Assembly (NCBI RefSeq): GCF_014673495.1
Contig: NZ_CP051006.1
Span: forward strand, 2,108,001-2,172,000
Length of the DNA: 64,000 bases
Origin: Streptomyces griseofuscus
GTDB taxonomy: Bacteria > Actinomycetota > Actinomycetes > Streptomycetales > Streptomycetaceae
Reading direction: 5' to 3'
The notes beneath the pieces were generated by a model. That model searched no databases. It saw only the letters and a program-made list of their open reading frames with translations, and was not told the origin of the DNA. Made by a program: the position numbers and the translations under genes. How positions within the stretch are numbered: position 1 is the stretch's first letter; each line of letters opens with the position of its first letter. Shown piece after piece: positions 15,296-23,052 of the stretch.

Positions 15296-15761
15296 CGTGG
15301 TCGCCCGGCCGGGGGCCGGAGTCCGCCCCGACGGCACGGTCGGATCCGTCGGCTGGATCGGTTCACCGAGCCGAGCCCGATCGACCGGCCCGACCCCGAT
15401 CCGACGCCGCGAGCACATCCCACCGATCCGGGCCCGCCGCACTGGCACAGGTGGCCCCCGCAGCGCCATCAGATCTCTGGCGCGAGCGCCTCCGAACCGG
15501 CGGCGGCGCAAGCACGATCCGCCGTCCTGGCCCGCCCCACGGGCGCGCGTCCACTCCGCCAGGCCGAGCGCGCCCCATCGGCCCCCCCCTGGCCCACCCA
15601 CCGACACAGCCAGATCCGGCAGCCCGATCGGTTCACCGATGCGCGCCCCGTCGACTCGACCGGGCCCGAGCCCGGCCCACCGGCGCGAGCCGATCCGCCG
15701 CGGCGTCCGGGCCGGGTCCTGGCCGCCCCTCAGGCCGGAGGCGGTCCGCACCCCTTTCGAT
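15296..15761. other. gene-free GC-rich stretch beside the minisatellite
   Basis: No gene is supportable here. The sequence keeps high GC with no consistent third-position bias and has dispersed copies of GATCGGTTCACCGA near 15356 and 15628, followed each time by similar but diverged sequence. It may be an older, more decayed part of the same repeat expansion. It ends at the stop codon of the YihY gene. Confidence 0.5.
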
Positions 15762-17045
15762 TCACCACTGCCGGTAGGGGTTCTCGCCGTTCCCGGTGCC
15801 GGGGATGTGGGGGCTGCCGCTGTTGCCCGGGAAATGAGGGCCGCCCCCGCCGGCCTGCGGGCCCGGGCCGTCCACCTGGGAGTCGTCCCCCTTGTCGCCC
15901 TTGGGTGTCACCCGTCGGTGCGCCCCGGAGCCGCCCCACGTGGGCGTCCGCAGCCGCGAGGTGACGTCCTCCGGTGGCAGGAAGCGCGACCAGCGTTCGG
16001 GGAACTCGGACGGCATGTCCGGGTCGTCGGGGTCGTCCGGGAAGGTGTCCCGCGCGGCCGTGGCCCGTGCGACGTACTCGGCGACCTGGGCGTGCCGCAC
16101 CCGCTCGTTGGCCTCACGGGCCGCGGCCGTCGCGGCGGCCGGCCAGACCCGGTCGATCGCGGCGTTGACCGCCGCGCCGACCAGCACGGCGAAGGCGGAC
16201 ACCCCGATCCAGAGCATGACGGCGACGGACGCGGCGAGTGAGCCGTAGATCGTGGCGCCCTCGATGGTGTGCACCAGGTAGATGCGGAGCAGGAAGCTGC
16301 CGAACACCCACATCGCGAGCGCCACCAGTGCCCCGGGCACGTCCTCGATCCAGGGCGAGCGCACCGGCACGGACACGTGGTAGAGCGTGGTCAGGAAGAC
16401 GACGGACAGGACGATGACGACCGGCCAGTACAGGACCTGTACGACCGTCTCCGACCAGGGCACCACCCGTACCACCGCGTCCGGTCCCGCGACCATCAGC
16501 GGCAGCGCCACCGAGCCGATCAGCAGGGCCACGATGAACAGCACGAAGGACATGATCCGGGTGCGCACGATACCCCGGACGCCGTCGAGGCCGTACATGA
16601 CGGTGATGGTGTCGATGAAGACGTTCACCGCGCGGGACCCCGACCACAGGGCGAACAGGAAGCCGAGGGAGATGACGTCGGGCCGGCCGCCCTTGATGAC
16701 GTCGTGCAGGATCGGTTCGGTGATCTCCTTGACGCCCTTGTCGGACAGGACGGTCCGGGAGGCGTCGAGGAGGTTGGTCTCCAGGCTGCCGATGGTGTGC
16801 GCGCCGGTCCAGGTGTCGACGTAGGCGAGCAGCCCGATGAGGCAGAGCAGCAGCGGGGGCACCGACAGCAGGGTGAAGAACGCGGCCTCGGCGGCGAGGC
16901 CGAGGATGCGGTACTCCATGCAGGAGTTGACGGTGTCCTTGAGCAGCAGCCAGGCGGTCCTGCGCTTGGATACGTTCCGGTAGAGAGCGCGGGCCCGGTG
17001 GAGCCGTCCGACCGGCCGTTCGGGGGAATCACTTGCTGGCTGCAC
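15762..17045 (-). CDS. YihY/BrkB family membrane protein
   Basis: A 427-residue inner-membrane protein. About six hydrophobic helices span residues 55-310, with family features such as EYRILGLAAEAAFFTLLSVPP, LFALWSGSRAVN and ATIYGSLAASVAVMLWIG. The C-terminal 120 residues are soluble, acidic and then Gly/Pro-rich, an actinobacterial extension. Older annotation as ribonuclease BN is considered wrong; function is unknown. The GTG at 17045 is chosen because TACCTT (AAGGTA at 17052-17057) lies six bases upstream, giving a leaderless message. Its 3' end abuts the minisatellite region. Confidence 0.87.
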   Translation of the reverse strand: MQPASDSPERPVGRLHRARALYRNVSKRRTAWLLLKDTVNSCMEYRILGLAAEAAFFTLLSVPPLLLCLIGLLAYVDTWTGAHTIGSLETNLLDASRTVLSDKGVKEITEPILHDVIKGGRPDVISLGFLFALWSGSRAVNVFIDTITVMYGLDGVRGIVRTRIMSFVLFIVALLIGSVALPLMVAGPDAVVRVVPWSETVVQVLYWPVVIVLSVVFLTTLYHVSVPVRSPWIEDVPGALVALAMWVFGSFLLRIYLVHTIEGATIYGSLAASVAVMLWIGVSAFAVLVGAAVNAAIDRVWPAAATAAAREANERVRHAQVAEYVARATAARDTFPDDPDDPDMPSEFPERWSRFLPPEDVTSRLRTPTWGGSGAHRRVTPKGDKGDDSQVDGPGPQAGGGGPHFPGNSGSPHIPGTGNGENPYRQW

Positions 17046-17220
17046 GTCCCCAAGGTATCCGCAGCGAGCGCCCCTCCTCACCTCGCGGGGCGTTCCGGCG
17101 AGCGCCCGCGCACGACCCGCACCCGGCTGTCCCGATTCCTCCCGCCGCCCCGGACACCCCCCGGGACCCCGTGGCACCCTGGGGGCCCGCACCGCCGCCG
17201 TTCCGGGTAGGTTCGCCACC

Positions 17221-18858
17221 ATGGCAGGCTTCTCCACCCACACCGTGACGAACCAGCCGCCCCCGCTGGCCGGCTACGACCTCTTCGCCGCCGACCGCGC
17301 GCTGGTGGACGCCGTCGAGCGGCACACCCCGGACGAGCTGCTCGACGAGGTGCGCGCGGAGCTGTCCGCGCTGGGGCGGGCCGGGGGCTCGGCGCAGCTC
17401 CAGGAGTGGGGCGCGCAGGCGAACGAGCAGCCGCCCCGGCTCCGTACCCATGACCGGTACGGCCACCGGATCGACGAGGTGGAGTTCCATCCGGCCTGGC
17501 ACCGGCTGCTCGGCAAGGGTGTCTCGGCCGGGCTGACCGGCGCCTGGGCGCGGCCCGCCGGGCATGTGCGCAGGGCGGCCGGTTTCCTGCTGTGGAGCCA
17601 GGTCGAGGCGGGCACCTGCTGTCCGCTGTCCATGACCCACGCGGCCGTGCCCGCGCTGCGCGCCGACCCCGCGCTCGCCGCCCGGTGGGAGCCGCGGGTG
17701 ACCTCCACGGTGTACGACCCCGAGCTGCGGCCCGCCGCGCGCAAGCCCGGCGCGCTCTTCGGGATGGGCATGACCGAGAAGCAGGGCGGCAGCGACGTCC
17801 GCGCGAACAGCACCCGGGCGCGGCCGCTCGCGGAGGAGGGGACCTACGCGCTCACCGGGCACAAGTGGTTCTGCTCCGCCCCGATGTCGGACGCCTTCCT
17901 GGTGCTGGCGCAGGCGTCCGAGGGGCTGACCTGCTTCCTGGTGCCGCGTGTCCTGGACGACGGCACGCGCAATGTGTTCCTGCTCCAGCGGCTCAAGGAC
18001 AAGCTGGGCAACCGGTCCAACGCCTCCGCCGAGGTCGAGTTCGACGGCACCTGGGCGCGCCGGGTCGGCGAGGAGGGGCACGGGGTACGGACCATCATCG
18101 GAATGGTCGCGGCGAGCCGGCTGGACTGCGCGCTGGGCTCGGCGGGCCTGATGCGGCAGGCGGTGGCGCGGGCGGTGCACCACTGCGCGTACCGGGAGGC
18201 GTTCGGCGGGCCGCTGCTGGACAAGCCGCTGATGCGCAATGTGCTCGCGGACCTCGCGCTGGAGTCGGAGGCGGCGACCGCGCTGGCGCTGCGGCTCGCG
18301 GCGGCGTACGACGACGGCGGTGAGCGGGAGCGCGCCTTTCTGCGGCTCGCGGTGCCGGCCGCCAAGTACTGGATCACCAAGCGGTGTGCGCCCGTTGTGG
18401 TGGAGGCCGCCGAATGCCTGGGCGGCAACGGGTATGTGGAGGAGTCGGGGATGCCCCGGCTGGTGCGCGAGTCGCCGCTCAACTCCGTGTGGGAGGGCGC
18501 CGGGAACATACAGGCGCTCGATGTGCTGCGGGCGCTCCAGCGGGAGCCGGGGGCGCTGGACGCGTGTCTGACGGAGATCGGGCGGGCGCACGGCGCCGAT
18601 CACCGGCTGGACCGCGCGGTGCGGGACCTGTTCACCGAACTCGCCGATCTGGAGGGCGCGGAGGGCCGGGCGCGGCGGCTGGCGGAGCGGCTCGCGGTGG
18701 TGCTCCAGGGCTCCCTGCTGGTGCGGCACGCGCCGCCGGCGGTCGCGGACGCCTTCTGCGCGTCCCGGCTCGGCGGCGATCACGGCGGGACGTTCGGCAC
18801 GCTGCCGGGGGGTCTGGACCTGGCGTCGGTGGTGGAGCGGGCGCGGCCGCTCTCCTGA
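17221..18858 (+). CDS. acyl-CoA dehydrogenase, AidB-like
   Basis: A 545-residue flavoprotein, the length of E. coli AidB (541 aa) and longer than ordinary 380-residue acyl-CoA dehydrogenases. The FAD-binding signature GMGMTEKQGGSDVRAN (about 181-196) and C-terminal helices with ECLGGNGYVEESGMPRLVRE are typical of the AidB branch. AidB has weak isovaleryl-CoA dehydrogenase activity and is linked to alkylation stress; either role is possible. TAGGTT at 17208-17213 sits seven bases before the ATG, so the transcript is probably leaderless. It is divergent from the YihY gene. Confidence 0.88.
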   Translation: MAGFSTHTVTNQPPPLAGYDLFAADRALVDAVERHTPDELLDEVRAELSALGRAGGSAQLQEWGAQANEQPPRLRTHDRYGHRIDEVEFHPAWHRLLGKGVSAGLTGAWARPAGHVRRAAGFLLWSQVEAGTCCPLSMTHAAVPALRADPALAARWEPRVTSTVYDPELRPAARKPGALFGMGMTEKQGGSDVRANSTRARPLAEEGTYALTGHKWFCSAPMSDAFLVLAQASEGLTCFLVPRVLDDGTRNVFLLQRLKDKLGNRSNASAEVEFDGTWARRVGEEGHGVRTIIGMVAASRLDCALGSAGLMRQAVARAVHHCAYREAFGGPLLDKPLMRNVLADLALESEAATALALRLAAAYDDGGERERAFLRLAVPAAKYWITKRCAPVVVEAAECLGGNGYVEESGMPRLVRESPLNSVWEGAGNIQALDVLRALQREPGALDACLTEIGRAHGADHRLDRAVRDLFTELADLEGAEGRARRLAERLAVVLQGSLLVRHAPPAVADAFCASRLGGDHGGTFGTLPGGLDLASVVERARPLS

Positions 18859-19187
18859 ATCGCCGTGTCCCCCGGTGGAGTTGGGCGCCCTGGCCGAAAA
18901 CGGCCGGTGCCCGGCCGGGGGTGGTGCTGCGCCGACACGGCACCACCCCCGCCACCTGGGCCTGTTGCGGCCCGTGGACGCCACGCGGGGCGTCCTGGTC
19001 AAGTCTCGGCCGGGATCGGACGGTTCACCAGGGTTGCAGGGGGTTGCAACTTGTTGGCGCACATGCGCGGAGTCTGTGCCTCCGGCCTGCCCGGCCCGGC
19101 AGTATAGGAGGCACGACCGACCGGAAAGCGCCGCCCGGACGGCTGAATGAATGTGTACGACCCCCCGCTCCGGGAGGAGAACCCGTG
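18859..19187. promoter_or_regulatory. intergenic region with GTTGCA repeats upstream of the GAF regulator
   Basis: The 329 bp gap carries GTTGCA at 19033-19038 and the palindrome GTTGCAAC at 19043-19050, then TTGTTGG. The repeats lie about 140-155 bp before the regulator start and could be its own binding site. GGGAGGAG at 19172-19179 is the ribosome site of the next gene. Nothing else was recognised. Confidence 0.35.
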
Positions 19188-20495
19188 GTGAACCCGCCGA
19201 TGAACGTGGCGCGCCTGGCCGCCCTGGACGCGACGCAGGCGGCGCGGGTGCTGAGCGAAGTGCGCGAGGCGGCGCTCGCCGGGCAGCGGGTGCCGCTCGC
19301 GCCGCGGCCGGTGATCGAGCAGTCCTGGGGGCGGATGCTGCGCAGCGGTGTCGACCCGGACCGCGACTTCAGATCCGGGCTGCTGCCGCCCGAGGAGGTG
19401 CGCAGGCGGCGGGAGGAGTCGCCGCTGCGGCATGTGCTGCCGGTGCTGCGCGAGGGGCTGCTTTCGGTCGCGGACGTCGCCCAGCACATCATGGTCGTCG
19501 CGGACGCGGACGGACGGGTGCTGTGGCGCGAGGGGTCCGCGCCGGTGCTGCGCAAGGCGGACGGGCTCGGCTTCGAGCTGGGCGCGGACTGGCGGGAGGA
19601 CGTGGTCGGCACCAACGGGGTGGGCACCCCCGCGGTCGTACGGCGGCCGGTACAGGTGTTCGCCGCCGAGCACTTCGTACGGTCGCACACCTCCTGGACG
19701 TGCACGGGAGCGCCGATCACGGATCCGCGGGACGGGCGGCTGCTCGGGGTGGTGGATGTGAGCGGCCCGCTGGAGACCATGCATCCGGCGACCCTCTCCT
19801 GGGTGGACGCGGTGGCGAAGCTCGCCGAGGCGCGGCTGCGGGAGTTGCATGTGGGCTCGCTGGAGCGGCTGCGGGCGGTCGCGGCGCCGGTGCTGGCCCG
19901 GCTGGACGGGCGGGCGCTGGTGGTGGACCGGGACGGCTGGTCGGCGGCGGTGACCGGGATGCCGTATCTGCGGCGGGTGGCGCTGCCCAAGTCGCTGGTC
20001 CCCGGCCGCCGGTGGCTGCCCTCGCTCGGCTGGTGCGCGGCGGAACCGCTCGGGGAGGGCTGGCTGCTGCGCGCCGACGAGCAGCCGGGCGCGCCGGCCG
20101 CCTCCCGTGTCGTACTGGACCTGTCCCGGCCGGAGCGCGCCGCGGTGACCGTGTCGGCGTCCGGCTCGGCGGGCGCCTGGTCGCGGGAACTGAGCCCGCG
20201 ACACGCCGAGTTGCTGTTCCTGCTGACCGAACACCCGGGCGGGCGCGGGGCGGCGGAGCTGGCCGGGGACCTCTTCCAGGACCCGTCACGTACGGTGACG
20301 GTGCGAGCGGAGATGTCGCGAATCCGGCGCTATCTCGGGGGACTTCTCCAGCATCGGCCGTATCGTTTCTCTGATGCGGCCGATGTCGAGGTCGTCCTCC
20401 CCGAGAACCCCCGTGACCTGCTGCCGCGTTCCACGGCGGCGGTGGTGGCACACCGGCGGGCGGCCCCGCCGACCGAGCGACCGCGGCCCGCGTGA
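19188..20495 (+). CDS. GAF domain-containing transcriptional regulator
   Basis: A 435-residue regulator. Residues about 65-215 are a GAF-like sensor: QHIMVVADADGRVLWREG, then GTNGVGTPAVVRRPVQVFAAEHF and TCTGAPITDPRDGRLLGVVDVSG, the pattern of AcoR-type activators. There is no AAA+ sigma-54 ATPase module; the C terminus (about 335-400) instead looks like a winged helix (LSPRHAELLFLLTEHPGG ... TVRAEMSRIRRYLGG). Such proteins often control aldehyde or alcohol dehydrogenases, none of which is next door. The GTG at 19188 has GGGAGGAG eight bases upstream. Confidence 0.83.
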   Translation: MNPPMNVARLAALDATQAARVLSEVREAALAGQRVPLAPRPVIEQSWGRMLRSGVDPDRDFRSGLLPPEEVRRRREESPLRHVLPVLREGLLSVADVAQHIMVVADADGRVLWREGSAPVLRKADGLGFELGADWREDVVGTNGVGTPAVVRRPVQVFAAEHFVRSHTSWTCTGAPITDPRDGRLLGVVDVSGPLETMHPATLSWVDAVAKLAEARLRELHVGSLERLRAVAAPVLARLDGRALVVDRDGWSAAVTGMPYLRRVALPKSLVPGRRWLPSLGWCAAEPLGEGWLLRADEQPGAPAASRVVLDLSRPERAAVTVSASGSAGAWSRELSPRHAELLFLLTEHPGGRGAAELAGDLFQDPSRTVTVRAEMSRIRRYLGGLLQHRPYRFSDAADVEVVLPENPRDLLPRSTAAVVAHRRAAPPTERPRPA

Positions 20496-20697
20496 CGGCC
20501 GGGGCATGACGCCTGCGGCGTGACTTCCGGGTATTTGCGGGGTCTTCGCCCTGCGCGGACCGTTACTGCCGTAGCATCCCCTACGGGCCCGACCGCGCTG
20601 TCAACGCAGCGACCGGGGGGCGCAGTTGACCCGCCTCGGCCGGGGGGCCGGGGCGACGGCGCGCGCCGGAGCGAAAGGGCCCTGACGAGGGGACGAC

Positions 20698-22032
20698 ATG
20701 AAGCAACGCGGCAGACATCGTCGGCGCAGGCGGGGCACGGCCCTGCGTGCCGTACTGACCGGGACCGCGCTGGCCCTGACCGCGGCCGCCACCCTGATCA
20801 GCACCTCCCAGGCGCAGGTCACCGAGCGCCCCGGCGCGCTCAAGCCGCTCACCTCCCCCGCGGACACCGGCCGGCTGCGGCTGCGCGAGCAGCTGGTGCC
20901 GGCCCGCACCCTGGACACCCTGGCCGCCTCGATGGGCCGGCCGGTCGGCATGGACACCGTGCTCCGGGGCGCGGACCGCACCCTGCGCGAGGGGTCCGAC
21001 TGCGACGATACCGACCGCGCCTCCCTGCCCGTTTCGCCCTCCCCCACGCGCGCCTACTGCTGGGACCCGGCCGACACCGGTGCCACCGACTGGCGGCCGG
21101 CCTCGGTGACCACGTCCGGGGACGCCGGCGGCGACGGGGTGCCGGGCGCCCACCGGGTCCTGCTCAGCGGCTGGACCCACAGCACCCGCACCGGCCCGGA
21201 CGCCGAGCGCGGTCTCGCCCGGGTCGCCGTCGTGGACGCCGACGATCCGGACCGGCTCGCCTACCGCTGGGTGCTGCTGGTGGTGCCGGTGGACGGCGGC
21301 CGCGACTACCGGGGCCTGAGCTCCCGGGTCTCCTCCATGGTCTGGTACCAGGACAAGCTGCTGGTCACCGCCCGCCGAGGCGGCTCCGCCGTGCTCTATG
21401 TGTACGACCTCGACCGGATCCAGCGCGCCACGGTCGACGGGCCCGCGATCGGCCGGGTGCGCGGCGGCTGGTCCGCCGACGGGTACGGATATGTGATGCC
21501 CGCGATCGGCAGCTACAGCTACACCGCGGGCCGCTGCTCGGCCACCGGGGCGCCCTGCCCGAGCGCGCTCGCCCTGGATTCGGGTACGGCACCGGCCACT
21601 CTGGTCGCCGCGGAGTGGACCTCCCCCGGCGGCGAACGGCCCGCCCGGCTCTGGCGGTACGCGTTCAGTACGGACCCGCGCCGCGCGGGGCTGCTCGCCG
21701 CCAATGCCGAGGGCCGGGTGGACGCTGTGGAGGAGTACCGGACCAAGGTGACCGGGATCCGGGGCGTGCTGTCGTACCGGGCGGCCGGCGCTCCACGCAC
21801 GTCCTGGTATGTGGGACGGCTGCCCGGTTCGCAAGACGGGCATGGAGGGCTGTGGCGGCAGGACACCCGGGGCGCGAAGACGGCGGAGTGCGGCGCGGAC
21901 GCCACGCACCGCTGCTGGGCCGAGTCCGCGGGCTCCCTGTCGTACTTGCGCGAGACCGGTGAGGTGTGGTCGCTGTCCGACCGGATGCTGTTCGCGGTGC
22001 CGCTGGCGGAACTGGACCGGTCGCTGGGCTGA
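20698..22032 (+). CDS. secreted protein of unknown function
   Basis: A 444-residue exported protein that I do not recognise. Its N terminus has an Arg-rich start (RRRRR), a hydrophobic core (VLTGTALALTAAATL) and a likely cleavage after SQA near residue 40. The mature part has five cysteines and tryptophan- and tyrosine-rich segments such as SSMVWYQDKLLVTARRGG and YVYDLDRIQ, suggestive of a beta-propeller or lectin-like extracellular fold. GAGGGG precedes the ATG by five bases. TAGCAT at 20572-20577 is a possible -10 element about 120 bp upstream. Confidence 0.8.
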   Translation: MKQRGRHRRRRRGTALRAVLTGTALALTAAATLISTSQAQVTERPGALKPLTSPADTGRLRLREQLVPARTLDTLAASMGRPVGMDTVLRGADRTLREGSDCDDTDRASLPVSPSPTRAYCWDPADTGATDWRPASVTTSGDAGGDGVPGAHRVLLSGWTHSTRTGPDAERGLARVAVVDADDPDRLAYRWVLLVVPVDGGRDYRGLSSRVSSMVWYQDKLLVTARRGGSAVLYVYDLDRIQRATVDGPAIGRVRGGWSADGYGYVMPAIGSYSYTAGRCSATGAPCPSALALDSGTAPATLVAAEWTSPGGERPARLWRYAFSTDPRRAGLLAANAEGRVDAVEEYRTKVTGIRGVLSYRAAGAPRTSWYVGRLPGSQDGHGGLWRQDTRGAKTAECGADATHRCWAESAGSLSYLRETGEVWSLSDRMLFAVPLAELDRSLG

Positions 22033-22114
22033 CCCGCCGGGCCCGTTCCCGGTCCGACCTCGCGCAAAGGGGGTCGATCGACAGACACCGGGACGGGATG
22101 GTTCCCTGGCCCGC

Positions 22115-22687
22115 ATGAGCAGCGTCCCTGTCACCACCTGGTATCTGGAGCAGACGTCCCCGGCCGATCTGCTGCCCGCCGCCGCGCCCGAGGGCGATGT
22201 GCGGATCGTACGGGCCGAGGTGCCCTCCCCCGAGTTCAACCGGTTCCTCTACACGGCGGTCGGCGGGGACATCCGCTGGACCGACCGGCTCGACTGGCCG
22301 TACACGCGCTGGCAGGAGCTGCTGGAGAAGCCCGGTGTCGAGACCTGGGTGGCGTACGACCGCGGTACGCCGGCCGGGTTCATCGAGCTGGAGGCGCAGG
22401 ACGACGGCGCCGTGGAGATCCTCTACTTCGGGCTGCTCCCCGCCTTCCGCGGCCGTGGCATCGGCGGGCATCTGCTGGCCCGCGGCACCGCCCGCGCCTG
22501 GGACCTCGCCGAGCGCTGGCCCGGGCTCGCGCCGACGAAGCGGGTATGGGTGCACACATGCGACAAGGACGGCGAGTTCGCCATGGCCAACTACCAACGG
22601 CGCGGCTTCACGCTGTACGACACCCGGGTCGAGCTGGAGCCGGACGTGCCGAACCCGGGCCCCTGGCCGCGCGCATACCCTGCCTGA
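22115..22687 (+). CDS. GNAT family N-acetyltransferase
   Basis: A 190-residue cytosolic acetyltransferase. The acetyl-CoA pyrophosphate loop reads LLPAFRGRGIGGHLL near residues 109-123, preceded by the strand GAVEILYFG; the C-terminal motif NYQRRGFTLYDTR is the usual GNAT end. The substrate is unknown. No ribosome site is seen; TTCCCT seven bases upstream is a weak -10. It precedes the sulfur operon, from which it is separated by a perfect inverted repeat that probably ends its transcript. Confidence 0.85.
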   Translation: MSSVPVTTWYLEQTSPADLLPAAAPEGDVRIVRAEVPSPEFNRFLYTAVGGDIRWTDRLDWPYTRWQELLEKPGVETWVAYDRGTPAGFIELEAQDDGAVEILYFGLLPAFRGRGIGGHLLARGTARAWDLAERWPGLAPTKRVWVHTCDKDGEFAMANYQRRGFTLYDTRVELEPDVPNPGPWPRAYPA

Positions 22688-22727
22688 CCTGCCCCGACAA
22701 GCCGTCCCGCGCCGCATGTGAGCCAAT

Positions 22728-22760
22728 ACACCCTTGTCCCGCGATACGAGACAAGGGTGT
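22728..22760 (+). terminator. perfect 11 bp inverted repeat after the GNAT gene
   Basis: ACACCCTTGTC (22728-22738) and GACAAGGGTGT (22750-22760) are exact inverted copies with an 11-base loop. It lies 40 bp past the GNAT stop and about 55 bp before the sulfur-operon leader peptide. Terminator of the GNAT gene is the simplest reading; an operator for the cys operon is the alternative. Confidence 0.5.
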
Positions 22761-22777
22761 CCACATGACGGAAGAAG

Positions 22778-22792
22778 CTGGACTCTGTCCAG
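22778..22792. promoter_or_regulatory. 15 bp perfect palindrome upstream of the cys leader peptide
   Basis: CTGGACTCTGTCCAG is a perfect 6+3+6 palindrome ending 22 bases before the leader ATG at 22815. Its position overlaps where the operon promoter should lie, so it is a candidate operator for a sulfur-responsive repressor. No regulator gene is in the window. Confidence 0.4.
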
Positions 22793-22814
22793 ATCGCCGT
22801 GACACGCTGCCGTC

Positions 22815-22898
22815 ATGCCTGGAACTGGAATTGCCTTGGTGAGTCGGCGGCACGTCGACCTCGGCCGCATGTCCAGCGCCATCTGTCCGGCGAGCTGA
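22815..22898 (+). CDS. putative sulfur-operon leader peptide
   Basis: A 27-residue open frame carrying SRRHVDLGRMSSAIC, which matches the actinobacterial leader-peptide family (consensus near RRHVDLCRVASAxC) found before sulfur and cysteine genes. These are thought to sense cysteine supply through ribosome stalling. Here the usual Cys of DLCR is Gly, leaving one Cys near the C terminus. It lies 154 bp before sulfite reductase. No strong Shine-Dalgarno is seen, so translation may start leaderless. Identification rests on the motif and on position. Confidence 0.72.
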   Translation: MPGTGIALVSRRHVDLGRMSSAICPAS

Positions 22899-23052
22899 CC
22901 TTTACAGCACCGCCGCTCCCGCGCATCCCGCTCCCCGCTCGACCGCTGTCCGCGCCCGGCCCAAGCTCTCGCCGTGCGCCCGCTTTCGCGCAGGTCAGAG
23001 CGTTCAGCGCCGCTTCTCCCTGTCCGCAGCCTGTCCAAAGGACGTAGCAATC

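Noticed and set aside
14561..15964. A stop-free + strand frame of 467 codons with hexapeptide repeats, and comparable long frames on the minus strand through the same DNA.
   Set aside because: The frames run through the minisatellite and into neighbouring genes, the left-half units are not multiples of three, and there is no ribosome site or codon bias preference for one frame.
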